Origin: Aquilutibacter rugosus | Lineage (GTDB): Bacteria > Pseudomonadota > Gammaproteobacteria > Xanthomonadales > Xanthomonadaceae | DNA length: 64,000 nt | Assembly: GCF_036541335.1 (NCBI RefSeq) | Contig: NZ_JAZHBO010000001.1 | Span: 1,042,349 to 1,106,348, forward strand | Direction: 5' to 3' | In this document: in pieces, positions 16,901 through 24,615 of the stretch | Layout: each line of letters begins with the position of its first letter | Position numbering within the stretch: the first letter of the stretch is position 1 | Notes under the pieces: generated by a model | What the model saw: the letters and a program-made list of their open reading frames with translations, nothing else | Told to the model about the DNA's origin: nothing | The model's database searches: none | Position numbers and translations under genes: made by a program

Positions 16901-17096
16901 CACTGCCGACAATCAGCGGCACCTGATGCTCACGCGCTGCCTCCCACGCGCGCACGATCCCTGCCAGTGTGCATTCGTCTGTCACTGCCAGTGCGTGGTA
17001 TCCGATTTGTTTAGCCCGCGCGAACAGTTCCTTGGCGGTCGATGCGCCGCGCTGAAAACTGAACGCCGACAGGCAGTGCAGTTCCGCGTAGTTCAC
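13992..17096 (-). CDS. dnaE2: Error-prone DNA polymerase, DnaE2/ImuC type
   Basis: C-family polymerase that performs SOS mutagenesis with ImuA and ImuB. 1034 residues, the size of DnaE2 rather than the replicative DnaE (about 1160). The family start NYAELHCLSAFSFQRGAS opens a PHP domain. The polymerase active-site region includes CQGRGSAANSVVCYALG and EPPDIDIDFEHERREEV, with acidic metal ligands in DIDIDFE, then YGRERAALTAVV and FPRHLSQHPGGFVIS. The C-terminal part has an OB-fold-like segment, RPYTAAGVTFVTLEDETG. Start is a GTG at 17096. It is on the same strand as imuA and imuB but separated from them by 1.2 kb holding two oppositely oriented genes. Confidence 0.95.
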   Translation of the reverse strand: MNYAELHCLSAFSFQRGASTAKELFARAKQIGYHALAVTDECTLAGIVRAWEAAREHQVPLIVGSEIRIEGGPKLVVLVRNLQGYETLSQLITVARRRAPKGEYRSLSSDYVATACRQGLIALWVPDDHASAAQQREHAQWILDTFGDSAWLSVQLHRGPDDATRCARLLELARQMQMPAVASGDVHMHVRARRALQDTLTAIRHHCTLTQAGAYLFPNGERHLRTKQALSNIYPHDLLAETVRVAELCTAFDLGQLRYEYPQELVPANSTPSQWLRTLVLQGARERWPAGIDEQTQQQIEHELAVIAQMRYEPYFLTVHDIVRFARSRQILCQGRGSAANSVVCYALGVTAIDPVRMGMLFERFISAERNEPPDIDIDFEHERREEVLQYVFNRYGRERAALTAVVAHYRGRSAIRDVAKTLGMAPDQVNALASTMDRWGGHAPVDEYLREKGFDPETPLMRRIISLTVELIDFPRHLSQHPGGFVISERPLSTLVPTENAAMDDRTIIQWDKDDLDTMGLLKVDCLALGMLTAIRKTLDCLRRYGECDLDLASVPSECAQTYDMICKADTVGVFQIESRAQMAMLPRLRPRCYYDLVVEVAIVRPGPIVGQMVHPYLRRRQGLEPITYPPALRSVFERTLGVPLFQEQVMQLAILGAGYTPGEADALRRSMAAWKRRGGLEPHRERLLQGFLRNGYTAEYAEGIFTQIQGFGEYGFPESHAASFALLTYISSWLKCHYPAHFACELINSWPLGFYTPDQVLQDVRRHDVAVLPVDALHSDWDCTIERHEGRAAIRLGWRMVSGFRQEVAETLMAQRSVRAFDSVEDLSLRCGLDARHRALLADAGALRSLAGHRHRAQWAVAGIESSRPLLVSVDAQADADVHSVALPAPTISQDLLRDYASTGTTLGPHPLSLVRPALRARRFRSAVELETARHGQLVHVGGLVTVKQRPYTAAGVTFVTLEDETGTINIVIWKDLALQQRRVLAESRLLLVHGRAEQVHGVRHVIAGRLENGDALLGALHAVVADGREYR

Positions 17097-17428
17097 GATC
17101 GTGGCAGCCAGCCTGGTTCTCAGTGCCTATTGGGCAAATGCACGGGCTGGCGCGTCAACAGTTAAAAAAAATGGCGCCGATCCGGGCGGTCGCAGCGCGG
17201 TTTTACGCGCAAATTGCAGTATTTTCATTGCGTTCGACTAAGTCCGATGCGCATAGTCGGCACCGTCGGCAGATCTCATTCTCAGTGCCGAAGGCAACGC
17301 CGGAATCGCATTCGTTTCGGTCTATGATGAGAGCTCCATTCAATGCGGGATGTCTCACAACCATGAATGATCAGGGACCGCAAATCTCAAGGATGCAGCG
17401 TTAAGCAACACAACAATCGGAGATTCGT
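17097..17428. other. Divergent intergenic region dnaE2 / tspO (332 bp)
   Basis: The dnaE2 promoter and the tspO promoter should both lie here. A small open frame on the plus strand (17123-17404) has no recognisable protein character. I looked for LexA-type boxes (CTGT-N8-ACAG or the TTAGTA/TACTAA type) and saw none that I would defend. No repeat or RNA gene is apparent. Confidence 0.5.
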
Positions 17429-17926
17429 ATGGCACCGCTAACAAAACAAAAGCAGATCATTGGCCTTGCAGGATGGCTCCTGGTCAGCTTTGTCACCGCA
17501 GCAATCGGTGGCGCCGCGTCGGTCCGGGCGGCACCGTTCTATGCGCAGATCGTTCGCCCCGATTGGGCACCGCCGGGCTATCTCTTTGGCCCGGTCTGGA
17601 CTGTGCTGTACGCCCTGATGGGTGTCGCCGCATGGCTGGTTTGGCGGGTTGGCGGCTTTCGCGCAGCCAAAACTGCGCTCCTGCTGTTTCTAGTGCAACT
17701 TGCGCTCAACGCGCTATGGAGCTGGCTGTTCTTTGGATGGCATCGTGGAGGCTTAGCCTTTGCTGACATTCTGGTGCTCTGGACATTGATTGCGGCAACG
17801 CTAGTCGCCTTCTGGCGTATCAGACCATTGGCCGGTGCGCTGCTCATTCCGTATTTGCTGTGGGTCAGTTTTGCTTGCGCACTCAATTACTCGGTTTGGC
17901 AGCTTAATCCCGAGGTCCTGGGTTGA
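17429..17926 (+). CDS. tspO: TspO/MBR family tryptophan-rich membrane protein
   Basis: 165 residues with five predicted transmembrane helices, the fold of TspO/translocator proteins that bind porphyrins and steroids or sense tetrapyrroles. The hallmark segment between helices 1 and 2 is present as RPDWAPPGYLFGPVWT, followed by VLYALMGVAAWLVWR; later LNALWSWLFFGWHRGGLA and the final NYSVWQLNP are also typical. A GGAG site precedes the ATG. Its stop overlaps the TTG start of the next gene (TTGA), so they appear to be coupled. It is placed within the imu/dnaE2 region but on the opposite strand. Confidence 0.95.
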   Translation: MAPLTKQKQIIGLAGWLLVSFVTAAIGGAASVRAAPFYAQIVRPDWAPPGYLFGPVWTVLYALMGVAAWLVWRVGGFRAAKTALLLFLVQLALNALWSWLFFGWHRGGLAFADILVLWTLIAATLVAFWRIRPLAGALLIPYLLWVSFACALNYSVWQLNPEVLG

Positions 17927-18348
17927 AGCGATTGCCGCGGCACTGGGTCGAACACACTGCCCACTGGCGCACCGCCCCCATGGCCTACTGGGTTCACGTA
18001 GAAGCCGAGGGCGAAGTGTGGAGCGCGGCCACGCAATACTCACCGCCGGCACCTGTTCCGGATGGGGCCAAAGGGTTTCCGCTGCTGTGTATCGAGTCGC
18101 AGGGCTTTGTCTTCGTGTTCTCCTCCACTCCACAGTTGGAGGAAGCGATTCGTGTGCTGTCCCTTGTACCTCTGCCCACCACGCGTCGTCTATCCGCGGC
18201 CCGCCGTGGTGGTCATGGCCCGAACAGCCATTGGTTGAGCAGGCTGCCGGGCTCCGTCAAGTCGCCTAAGGCACGCCGTCGCGCGGTAGAAGATCTGCAG
18301 TCGGTGTCGCGTAGCTTGGCACCTAAGCAAACCAGCCGTGGAGCATGA
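17923..18348 (+). CDS. Conserved hypothetical protein coupled to tspO
   Basis: 141 residues from a TTG that overlaps the tspO stop. No known domain recognised. Visible features: an N-terminal half with HWRTAPMAYWVHVEAEGEVW and a GFVFVFSSTPQLEEAI segment that looks like a beta strand plus helix; a central PLPTTRRLS; then a GPNSHWLSRLP motif that I think recurs in uncharacterised proteins of related bacteria; and a basic C-terminus. No signal peptide or membrane span. Its 3' end runs 26 bp into the convergent imuB. Function unknown; the TTG start and the overlap make the call less than certain. Confidence 0.65.
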   Translation: MKRLPRHWVEHTAHWRTAPMAYWVHVEAEGEVWSAATQYSPPAPVPDGAKGFPLLCIESQGFVFVFSSTPQLEEAIRVLSLVPLPTTRRLSAARRGGHGPNSHWLSRLPGSVKSPKARRRAVEDLQSVSRSLAPKQTSRGA

Positions 18349-19765
18349 AGCCGAAACCGTCGGCGCCGGGTTGCATGCCCGCGGGACACCACACCCACGC
18401 CTGCTGACCCTGTGAAGTCCGTACGCGGTAGTAATCACGACGAATCCCATCGCCATCCCACCAGCCGCTCTCGATGCGTTCGGGGCCGTTGAGGTATTCG
18501 ACTCGCGTATCGCGTAGCAGTACGGGTTGCTGCAACAGCCACGCCGGACGCGCGGGTATGGCCGCGGCATCGGTAGTCGGGTAGTGTGGGTCGCTCTCGC
18601 GCACCCGTGAGCGCCAGGCCTGTTCGGGGCGGTGATCGGGGAAGGGTGTGAGGCGGCACACCGACTCATCGCCTAGGCGAGCACGCAGGCGTTCCAGCAG
18701 AGCATCCCAACCGATGGCCTGCGCCGGCCGTAGATCGAACAGGTCGCGAGAGGCGGGTACGAACGGCGGCAGTTCATTGGCAACCAGCCGCATGCCGCGC
18801 ACCGGCGCCGGTACACGGGCCGCCTCTAGGCGCCCCTTGGAGAACTCGAATAACGCGGCGGACTCTCGTTGCGGGCTCAGCAGGCCGACTCGTACGGGTG
18901 TGGCCGGTACGCTTTCATGCTCGAGCAGAATGTCGAAGTGCTGGACGCCGCCATCGCGCCCTGCCAGATAAGCAGCCAGATCGCCGGTGAGACGCCGCAA
19001 CGGAAACAGCAGCGCCTGAGACGATTCGATCTCGTGATCGAACTCCATGCGCAGATCGAAACGATCGGGCGGGCGGTAAAAAGTCAGAGGGGTCTCGCGG
19101 GTGCCGAGCAGTTCATCGAGATGGTGCAGCAAGGCCGACGAAAACCGTTTGGCCAAGGACGGGCGCGGCAAATCCAGCACCTGCTGCAGGCGGCGTAGGC
19201 CCATTCGCGACAGGGACTCGACCACCGCCGGATCGAGCCCTGCGTGTTCCAGCGGCAATTGTCCCAAGGCGGAGTGCAGGTGGCCATCGCCCACGGCAAA
19301 GTCGGCATGCGCGTTGGCCAGTACACGCGCTGCAAACGGATTGGGTGCGGCGACCAGATGATGGCGAAACCCCAGCTGCTGTAGCTCATCACGCAGGCGC
19401 GAACGGAGCCGAGGCCAGGGACCAAACAGACGCAGGCTGCCCTCGACCTCGAGCACAATGGCCTGATCGAAGGCCGTGCAGACCTGTGAACTGAACCGGT
19501 AGGCCCATGCCGCCAGGAACTGTCGCCAGTGCTCGGCCTGCGCCGGGTCGTACTCGACGCAGCCGAAGTCGGCGACGATGGCCTGCGCCGATGCCAGCCC
19601 CATGCCGGGGCGCAAGCCCGCTGCCTGTGCTGCCGGGTTGACCGCAGCCAAGACGCGCTTTTGCGTCGGACCGGTGACCAGCACCAGTGGTCGCTCCGGA
19701 TCGGGGTGGTTACGGAGTACCGCATCGAGAGCCAGATGCGGCAAATAGAGACAGGCCCAGTGCAT
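18323..19765 (-). CDS. imuB: ImuB, catalytically degenerate Y-family polymerase-like protein
   Basis: Accessory subunit that links DnaE2 to the sliding clamp in ImuA-ImuB-DnaE2 mutagenesis. 480 residues from the ATG at 19765. The N-terminus (MHWACLYLPHLALDAVLR) aligns with Y-family polymerases but lacks the first catalytic acidic pair, and the later active-site carboxylates are likewise not evident, as is normal for ImuB. VTGPTQKRVLAAVNPAAQAAG and the helix-hairpin region around GLRRLQQVLDLPRPSLAKRF fit the Y-family little finger/palm layout. It starts 16 bp after the imuA stop. The 3' end overlaps the tspO-coupled gene. Inferred role; the missing active-site residues are seen directly. Confidence 0.9.
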   Translation of the reverse strand: MHWACLYLPHLALDAVLRNHPDPERPLVLVTGPTQKRVLAAVNPAAQAAGLRPGMGLASAQAIVADFGCVEYDPAQAEHWRQFLAAWAYRFSSQVCTAFDQAIVLEVEGSLRLFGPWPRLRSRLRDELQQLGFRHHLVAAPNPFAARVLANAHADFAVGDGHLHSALGQLPLEHAGLDPAVVESLSRMGLRRLQQVLDLPRPSLAKRFSSALLHHLDELLGTRETPLTFYRPPDRFDLRMEFDHEIESSQALLFPLRRLTGDLAAYLAGRDGGVQHFDILLEHESVPATPVRVGLLSPQRESAALFEFSKGRLEAARVPAPVRGMRLVANELPPFVPASRDLFDLRPAQAIGWDALLERLRARLGDESVCRLTPFPDHRPEQAWRSRVRESDPHYPTTDAAAIPARPAWLLQQPVLLRDTRVEYLNGPERIESGWWDGDGIRRDYYRVRTSQGQQAWVWCPAGMQPGADGFGFMLHGWFA

Positions 19766-19781
19766 GGAGACGATCCCGTAA

Positions 19782-20462
19782 TCAGACGGCGGCAACACGC
19801 AATGTCGGCTGAGATTGCGGATTTAGAGGGATGGCATTGGCGGGCGGAGTGCCCCCGCGACACTTGAGGATGCGCACCTTGGGGCCCGACAGTTCACTAC
19901 TGATCTGTAAGCGCAGTGCGGCGGGCGAGGGGTTGCGCGACTCGCGCTGATCACGGAACACAAAACCTAAGGCCTGTCCGGTTTGAGCGGCCACCTGCAG
20001 TCGGCGCAGGGCGCGATCATCGGCCTTGTGCGGCCAGCACAGGACGGCGCTGCACGCGCCCGAGCGCAGGCATTGCTCGGCGGCCCAGAGCGCCTCGGTG
20101 GAGTTGGGGGCCTGGACAACCTGCAAGTGGCGGAGATCAATGCCGGCGGCCTGCCAGGCGGGCGCATAGGGAATGTAGGGCGGTGCGATCAGCACCACGG
20201 GACGCCCGGCGGCGGTCTGCGTCAGGCGCGCCAGCGTGGGCCAGAGCAGGCGGATTTCACCGACCCCATCGGCCCCGAACAGAATCTCGCTCAGGGCCTG
20301 ATCGGGCCAGCCGCCGCGAGGCAAGACGGTATCCAGCGCCGCATAACCGGTGGGCTGCCGGGCGACCCGGTCTGCCATGCCGCGATCCGGGCCATGGTGC
20401 GGCGAGTGGCCGCGCCAGAGGGTATCGCCATCGAGCAGGGAATTGACGTTCATGGAAGGCAT
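19782..20462 (-). CDS. imuA: ImuA, RecA-like SOS mutagenesis accessory protein
   Basis: 226 residues from the ATG at 20462; an ATG at 20453 is an equally plausible start. Resembles the shortened RecA/SulA-like ImuA: it opens with a conserved TGYAALDTVLPRGGWPDQALSEIL segment (quoted as GYAALDTVLPRGGWP), then VVLIAPPYIPYAPAW, and VVQAPNSTEALWAAEQCLR. The P-loop of true RecA is not intact. ImuA interacts with ImuB and is required for damage-induced mutagenesis in several bacteria. The imuB start is 16 bp downstream, so the pair is one operon. No LexA operator was identified upstream. Confidence 0.85.
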   Translation of the reverse strand: MPSMNVNSLLDGDTLWRGHSPHHGPDRGMADRVARQPTGYAALDTVLPRGGWPDQALSEILFGADGVGEIRLLWPTLARLTQTAAGRPVVLIAPPYIPYAPAWQAAGIDLRHLQVVQAPNSTEALWAAEQCLRSGACSAVLCWPHKADDRALRRLQVAAQTGQALGFVFRDQRESRNPSPAALRLQISSELSGPKVRILKCRGGTPPANAIPLNPQSQPTLRVAAV

Positions 20463-20652
20463 TGGGACACTCGTAAGGGTCAAGGTCAACCGAGTCAGTA
20501 CACGCCTTTGCTGTCGCTCCAGTTGAGATTTGCACTTGCCCGGCGTGGTTCAAGTAATGCTTTAAGCATGACTACCGTCACTGCGCCGCGGGCCATTGCC
20601 GGTGCTACGCTGAGGAGGCCATCCCCTCCATTGAACGACCGGAATCGAATTT

Positions 20653-20955
20653 ATGTCCACCACCGCTTCGCCCTTGCTAGAGCGCAACACTGTATTTGGC
20701 TGGTTAGCCCTGGCCACGAGCCTGTTGCTGTCCGTGCCGCTGATCGCCATGCAGTTCACACCGGAGGTCAACTGGACCGGCTTCGATTTTGCCGTCATGG
20801 CGGTGCTGCTGTTCGGAATGGGCAGTCTGTTTGTGCTGATTGCGCGCAAGGTGCCGCGGCAATATCGCACGCTGCTTGCCGTGGGTATGGGTCTGCTGCT
20901 GCTTTATATCTGGGCAGAGCTGGCCGTCGGTATTTTTACCGATCTCGGCAGCTGA
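20653..20955 (+). CDS. Small three-helix membrane protein of unknown function
   Basis: 100 residues with three clear hydrophobic segments: about 14-33 (VFGWLALATSLLLSVPLIAM), 43-62 (FDFAVMAVLLFGMGSLFVLI) and 74-94 (LLAVGMGLLLLYIWAELAVG). The GWL, RKVPRQYR and WAELAVGIFT patches resemble uncharacterised membrane proteins. An ATG with hydrophilic start MSTTASPLLERN is the only reasonable start. It ends 1 bp before the 3' end of the convergent proC. Function unknown. Confidence 0.8.
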   Translation: MSTTASPLLERNTVFGWLALATSLLLSVPLIAMQFTPEVNWTGFDFAVMAVLLFGMGSLFVLIARKVPRQYRTLLAVGMGLLLLYIWAELAVGIFTDLGS

Positions 20956-20956
20956 T

Positions 20957-21787
20957 TTAACCGGCAGCGAGTTCGATACCGCGGTCACGCGCCGCGGTCA
21001 GTGCGCGTTGCACGATGTCGCGAAACGCATCGCGCTCAAAGCTCTCGATAGCTGCCTGAGTAGTGCCATTGGGTGAGGTGACCCGTTGGCGCAGTGTGGC
21101 CGCATCGGCATCAGTGGACTCGGACAGCAGATGCGCTGCACCCAGCAGCGTCTGATTGGCTAGTGCAATCGCGGTCTCGCGCGGCAGTCCAAGCGACTGC
21201 GCGGCATCGGCCATCGCTTCGGCCAGTAAAAACACATAGGCCGGCCCGCTACCGGAAACGGCGGTGACCGCATCCATCAGGGATTCGTCTGCGATCCACT
21301 CGACGAGACCGGCGCTTTGCATCACGGCTTGGGCCTGTGCGCGTTGCGATGCACTCACATCGTCGGCGGCAAACATGCCGGTGGCACCGAGACCGATTAA
21401 TGCCGGCGTGTTGGGCATGGTGCGGACGATGGCAGCGCCTTCGCCCAGGTGTTGACGCAGGCGCTGCAACGGAATGCCTGCCGCAATCGAGATCACCAGA
21501 GGTTGTCGCTGTGCAACGGCATCGCGCAGAGAGTCGCACACGCTATCCATGACCTGCGGTTTGACCGCCAGTAACCAGCATTCGGCTTGCAATGCAGCGT
21601 CTGCGGCTGTGGCATGTGTGTGCACGCCAAAGTCAGTAGCCAGTGCTGCGCGCGTGGATTCGTTGGGATCGGCAACGTGGATGCGATCGCCGGGCATGCC
21701 GTTCTTGAGCAGGCCGCCAATCAGCGAGCGGGCCATGTTGCCGCCGCCGATAAACGCAAGGCTAGCGGGGAATGCAGTGTCCGTCAT
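20957..21787 (-). CDS. proC: Pyrroline-5-carboxylate reductase
   Basis: Last step of proline synthesis: reduces P5C with NAD(P)H. 276 residues. Rossmann N-terminus FIGGGNMARSLIGG; the later family motifs MPNTPALIGLGATG, AVSGSGPAYVFLLAEAM and ALANQTLLGAAHLL are present. The start overlaps yggS by 4 bp (ATGA), the usual yggS-proC pair in proteobacteria, so both are co-translated. Confidence 0.98.
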   Translation of the reverse strand: MTDTAFPASLAFIGGGNMARSLIGGLLKNGMPGDRIHVADPNESTRAALATDFGVHTHATAADAALQAECWLLAVKPQVMDSVCDSLRDAVAQRQPLVISIAAGIPLQRLRQHLGEGAAIVRTMPNTPALIGLGATGMFAADDVSASQRAQAQAVMQSAGLVEWIADESLMDAVTAVSGSGPAYVFLLAEAMADAAQSLGLPRETAIALANQTLLGAAHLLSESTDADAATLRQRVTSPNGTTQAAIESFERDAFRDIVQRALTAARDRGIELAAG

Positions 21788-22497
21788 GGAGAATCCTTTA
21801 TCGGGCGCATGCCAAAGATTGCGGAACCGACGCGTAGCATCGTCGCGCCTTCGTCAATGGCTTGCAGGTAGTCGCCGCTCATGCCCATCGACAAGGTGTC
21901 GATCTGCGGATCTTGAATTTGCAGCGAATCGAACAGCGATTTCATTTGCCGGAAGGTAGCGCGTGCATCGTCGGATTGTTCGTGCTGACGGCCAATGGTC
22001 ATCAGGCCGCGCCACCGCAGTGCAGGCGTTGCCAGGATGGCTTCGGCCAAGGCGGGCACATCGGCAGGGGCACAACCGTGTTTGGCGTCGTCATCGTCAA
22101 TGTTGACCTGAATCAGTACATTGAGCGGTTCACCGCCATGCGCGAGTCGGCCACGCGATAACGGCGCCAGCAACTTAGGACGATCGACAGTATGTATCCA
22201 GTCGAAGAGCTGCGCTGCCTGTTCGGCTTTGTTGGATTGCAGATGGCCGATCAGATGCCAGACCGGCGTCGGGGCCGAACTGCGTAACGCGCAGATTTTG
22301 GCAGTTGCCTCCTGCACGTAGTTCTCACCGAAATCGCGTTGACCGGCCTGTAGCAGCTGTTCAATCTCTGCCGCGGATCGGGTCTTGGATACGGCAACCA
22401 GTTGCGCCGGCCGAGTCGGAGAACGCACAGCTGCACGCTCAGCGATCTGCGCTTGAACGTCGGCCCACTGCCGTTGCAATTGCGAGTTCGATTCCAT
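21784..22497 (-). CDS. yggS: YggS/PLPBP family pyridoxal-5'-phosphate homeostasis protein
   Basis: 237 residues starting at the ATG at 22497; an upstream extension of the frame has no family similarity and was rejected. The PLP lysine is in LVAVSKTRSAAEIEQLL, followed by GQRDFGENYVQEA, WHLIGHLQSNKAEQAA and the C-terminal SMGMSGDYLQAIDEGATMLRVG (quoted as LSMGMSGDYLQAI). It is a cytosolic single-domain alanine-racemase-like fold that controls PLP and amino-acid balance. Overlaps proC by 4 bp. It diverges from yqgE. Confidence 0.97.
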   Translation of the reverse strand: MESNSQLQRQWADVQAQIAERAAVRSPTRPAQLVAVSKTRSAAEIEQLLQAGQRDFGENYVQEATAKICALRSSAPTPVWHLIGHLQSNKAEQAAQLFDWIHTVDRPKLLAPLSRGRLAHGGEPLNVLIQVNIDDDDAKHGCAPADVPALAEAILATPALRWRGLMTIGRQHEQSDDARATFRQMKSLFDSLQIQDPQIDTLSMGMSGDYLQAIDEGATMLRVGSAIFGMRPIKDSP

Positions 22498-22521
22498 GGT
22501 CTCATTGTATCCAAGCGTTCG

Positions 22522-22527
22522 TATAAT
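22522..22527 (+). promoter_or_regulatory. Consensus -10 box of a yqgE promoter
   Basis: A perfect TATAAT at 22522-22527, 28 bp before the yqgE ATG. No good -35 at the proper spacing was seen. Confidence 0.4.
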
Positions 22528-22555
22528 GAAATGAACTCCTGCGCGATGGCATGAC

Positions 22556-23125
22556 ATGAGCACCGACACCAATCAATTGCTGAACCAGTGCCTGATTGCC
22601 TTGCCCAACATCGAGGACATGGGCGTATTTGAGCGTAGCGTCACCCTGATCTGTCAGCAGGATGCCGATGGCGCGCTGGGTCTGATTATCAATCGCCCGG
22701 CGGAACTCAACGTGGGCGAGGTGTTTGATCAGCTCGGCATTCGGTCGCACGATGCCGAACTGCGCGCGCGCATGGTCATGCAAGGCGGGCCGGTGCATAC
22801 CGAGCGCGGTTTTGTACTGCACGATGGCGGTCTCGCGTGGGACTCCTCACTGCAGATCAGCGAGCATCTTTTTCTCACCACCTCGCGCGAAGTGCTCGAG
22901 GCCTTGGGTAAAGGCGATGGGCCAAAGAACGCACTGATTGCTTTAGGGTGCGCCGCGTGGGCACCCGGACAGCTCGAACAGGAACTGATGGACAACGTGT
23001 GGCTCACCGCGCCTGCGGATGCCAACTTGCTGTTCGAAACGCCGCCCGAGTTGCGCTGGCAGGCCGCAGCGGGTCGCATCGGCGTCGACCTGTCGCGTCT
23101 CACCGATTACGCAGGTCACGCATGA
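22556..23125 (+). CDS. yqgE: YqgE/AlgH family protein (UPF0301)
   Basis: 189 residues. Typical pieces: LNQCLIALPNIEDMGVFERSV, then GALGLIINRPAELNVG, GGPVHTERGFVLHD and GCAAWAPGQLEQELMDNVW. The family's biochemical function is unknown; P. aeruginosa AlgH has been associated with alginate regulation. It is the first gene of yqgE-ruvX-pyrB and overlaps ruvX by 4 bp. Confidence 0.96.
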   Translation: MSTDTNQLLNQCLIALPNIEDMGVFERSVTLICQQDADGALGLIINRPAELNVGEVFDQLGIRSHDAELRARMVMQGGPVHTERGFVLHDGGLAWDSSLQISEHLFLTTSREVLEALGKGDGPKNALIALGCAAWAPGQLEQELMDNVWLTAPADANLLFETPPELRWQAAAGRIGVDLSRLTDYAGHA

Positions 23126-23592
23126 GTCTGGATCCCACTCGCCCCGTGATGTCGTTCGATGTCGGTGCGCGCCGTATCGGCGTCGCTGTCGGCAGCGCCT
23201 TCGGCGAGGGCAGTAAACCCATTGGCGTGGTCATGGTGCATGCAGCCGGCCCCGACTGGCAGCAATGCGAGAAATGGGTCAGGGAATGGCGCCCTGCCGG
23301 ATTCGTGGTGGGGGATCCGCTGACCATCGACGGTGGCGATCAGCCGTCGCGACAACGCGCGCGACGATTTGCGCAGGATCTGGTTACGCGCTTCAAAAAG
23401 CCCGTTGTGATGATGGATGAGCGCACCAGCTCGATCGAGGCCGCGCAGCGTTTTGCTGCCAGTCGCGCCGGGGGTAATGCCAAGCGGCAAGATGCCGAAC
23501 TGCTCGATGCCTGGGCCGCTGCGGTGATTCTGGATCGCTGGCTCGCGTCACCGCAAGACGGAGTCGAGCTGCAGTCGCAAGGCGATTCCTAG
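23122..23592 (+). CDS. ruvX: YqgF/RuvX Holliday-junction resolvase-like nuclease
   Basis: 156 residues, starting at the ATG that overlaps the yqgE stop (ATGA). RNase H-like fold with the first catalytic Asp in FDVGARRIGVAVG, GDPLTIDGGDQ, MMDERTSSIEAAQRF (second acidic motif) and DAELLDAWAAAVIL (third). E. coli YqgF is implicated in processing of pre-16S rRNA 5' ends. Upstream parts of the same open frame lie within yqgE and are not coding. Confidence 0.96.
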   Translation: MSLDPTRPVMSFDVGARRIGVAVGSAFGEGSKPIGVVMVHAAGPDWQQCEKWVREWRPAGFVVGDPLTIDGGDQPSRQRARRFAQDLVTRFKKPVVMMDERTSSIEAAQRFAASRAGGNAKRQDAELLDAWAAAVILDRWLASPQDGVELQSQGDS

Positions 23593-23598
23593 GCCACA

Positions 23599-23607
23599 TG
23601 ATAGAAT
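23599..23607 (+). promoter_or_regulatory. Extended -10 promoter element before pyrB
   Basis: TG-A-TAGAAT at 23599-23607, 34 bp before the pyrB ATG. The same nine bases occur before rpsL (60309-60317). No strong -35 is seen. Confidence 0.4.
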
Positions 23608-23641
23608 CAGCTTCAGTCGATTCGCCTGCACCGAGCCCGTC

Positions 23642-24589
23642 ATGACTGTTGATATCCGCACACCTCTCCGCCACTTGTTGAGCCTTGAGGGGCTGTCGGC
23701 GGAGACCCTGAATGGCCTCATGGATCGCGCTCAGGAATTTGTCGACGGCAAATACCTCTATCAGCCCTTGCAGGGCGTTGGAGTCTGCACCCTGTTTTTC
23801 GAACCCTCTACGCGCACTCGCTTGAGCTTTCAGCTCGCGGCGCAGCAGCTCGGTGCCGAGGTTCTCAATTTCGAGGCCGCCAATTCCTCGACCACTAAGG
23901 GCGAAACGGCAGCTGATACCTTTCGCAACATCGAAGCCATGGGTGTGCGCGGTTTCGTCATCCGCCATCGCGAAGACGGCTGCGCACAGGCGCTGGCAAA
24001 CATTGCCGGTCCGCAGACGGCCATCATCAATGCGGGCGATGGCTGCTCCAACCATCCGACGCAAGGCTTGCTGGATATGCTGACCTTGCGCCAGGCTAAG
24101 GGCCACGATTTTTCCGGGATGCGAATCGCACTGGTCGGTGATATTGCGCATTCGCGTGTCGCCCGTTCCGATCTGCATGCACTGCGTGCATTGGGCGCTA
24201 CCGATGTGCGCATCTGCGGTCCGCGCACGCTGCTGCCCATGGACGATGCTATTCTCGACGGCTTCACCGTCACCCACGATTTGGATGCCGCGCTCGATGG
24301 CGTTGATGCCGTCATGATGCTGCGTCTGCAACGCGAACGCATGGAAGAAGGGCTGGTCGAATCCCTCAAGGATTATCACGAGCAGTACGGCCTCACTGCC
24401 AAGCGACTGGCCTATGCAAGGCCCGATGCGGTCGTGCTGCACCCCGGTCCGATTAACCGTGGTGTCGAAATTACCGATGAAGTGGCCGATGGCCCGCAGG
24501 CGCTGATTCTGCGGCAGGTGGCCAATGGTGTCGCAATGCGGTCGGCCGTAATGGAAGCCTTACTGACCAAGCCGCTCGCGGTGCACTAA
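23642..24589 (+). CDS. pyrB: Aspartate carbamoyltransferase catalytic subunit
   Basis: Condenses carbamoyl phosphate with aspartate in pyrimidine synthesis. 315 residues. The carbamoyl-phosphate loop FEPSTRTRLSFQLAAQQLGA is intact, as are GDGCSNHPTQGLLD, the SKSSTxKGE-equivalent NSSTTKGETAADT, MMLRLQRERM and HPGPINRGVEI. No pyrI or pyrC follows. It ends 26 bp before the convergent mgtE. Confidence 0.98.
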   Translation: MTVDIRTPLRHLLSLEGLSAETLNGLMDRAQEFVDGKYLYQPLQGVGVCTLFFEPSTRTRLSFQLAAQQLGAEVLNFEAANSSTTKGETAADTFRNIEAMGVRGFVIRHREDGCAQALANIAGPQTAIINAGDGCSNHPTQGLLDMLTLRQAKGHDFSGMRIALVGDIAHSRVARSDLHALRALGATDVRICGPRTLLPMDDAILDGFTVTHDLDAALDGVDAVMMLRLQRERMEEGLVESLKDYHEQYGLTAKRLAYARPDAVVLHPGPINRGVEITDEVADGPQALILRQVANGVAMRSAVMEALLTKPLAVH

Positions 24590-24615
24590 GGCACGGTGAG
24601 GCGTTCTTCAGGTCC

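Noticed and set aside
17123..17404. 93-residue frame in the dnaE2-tspO gap
   Set aside because: No ribosome binding site, domain or composition typical of protein; treated as intergenic.
20463..20652. LexA-type operator before imuA
   Set aside because: No CTGT-N8-ACAG or xanthomonad-type TTAGTA palindrome of convincing quality was seen on either strand; not reported as a site.
24590..24615. Terminator between convergent pyrB and mgtE
   Set aside because: Only 26 bp with no stem-loop; nothing supportable.
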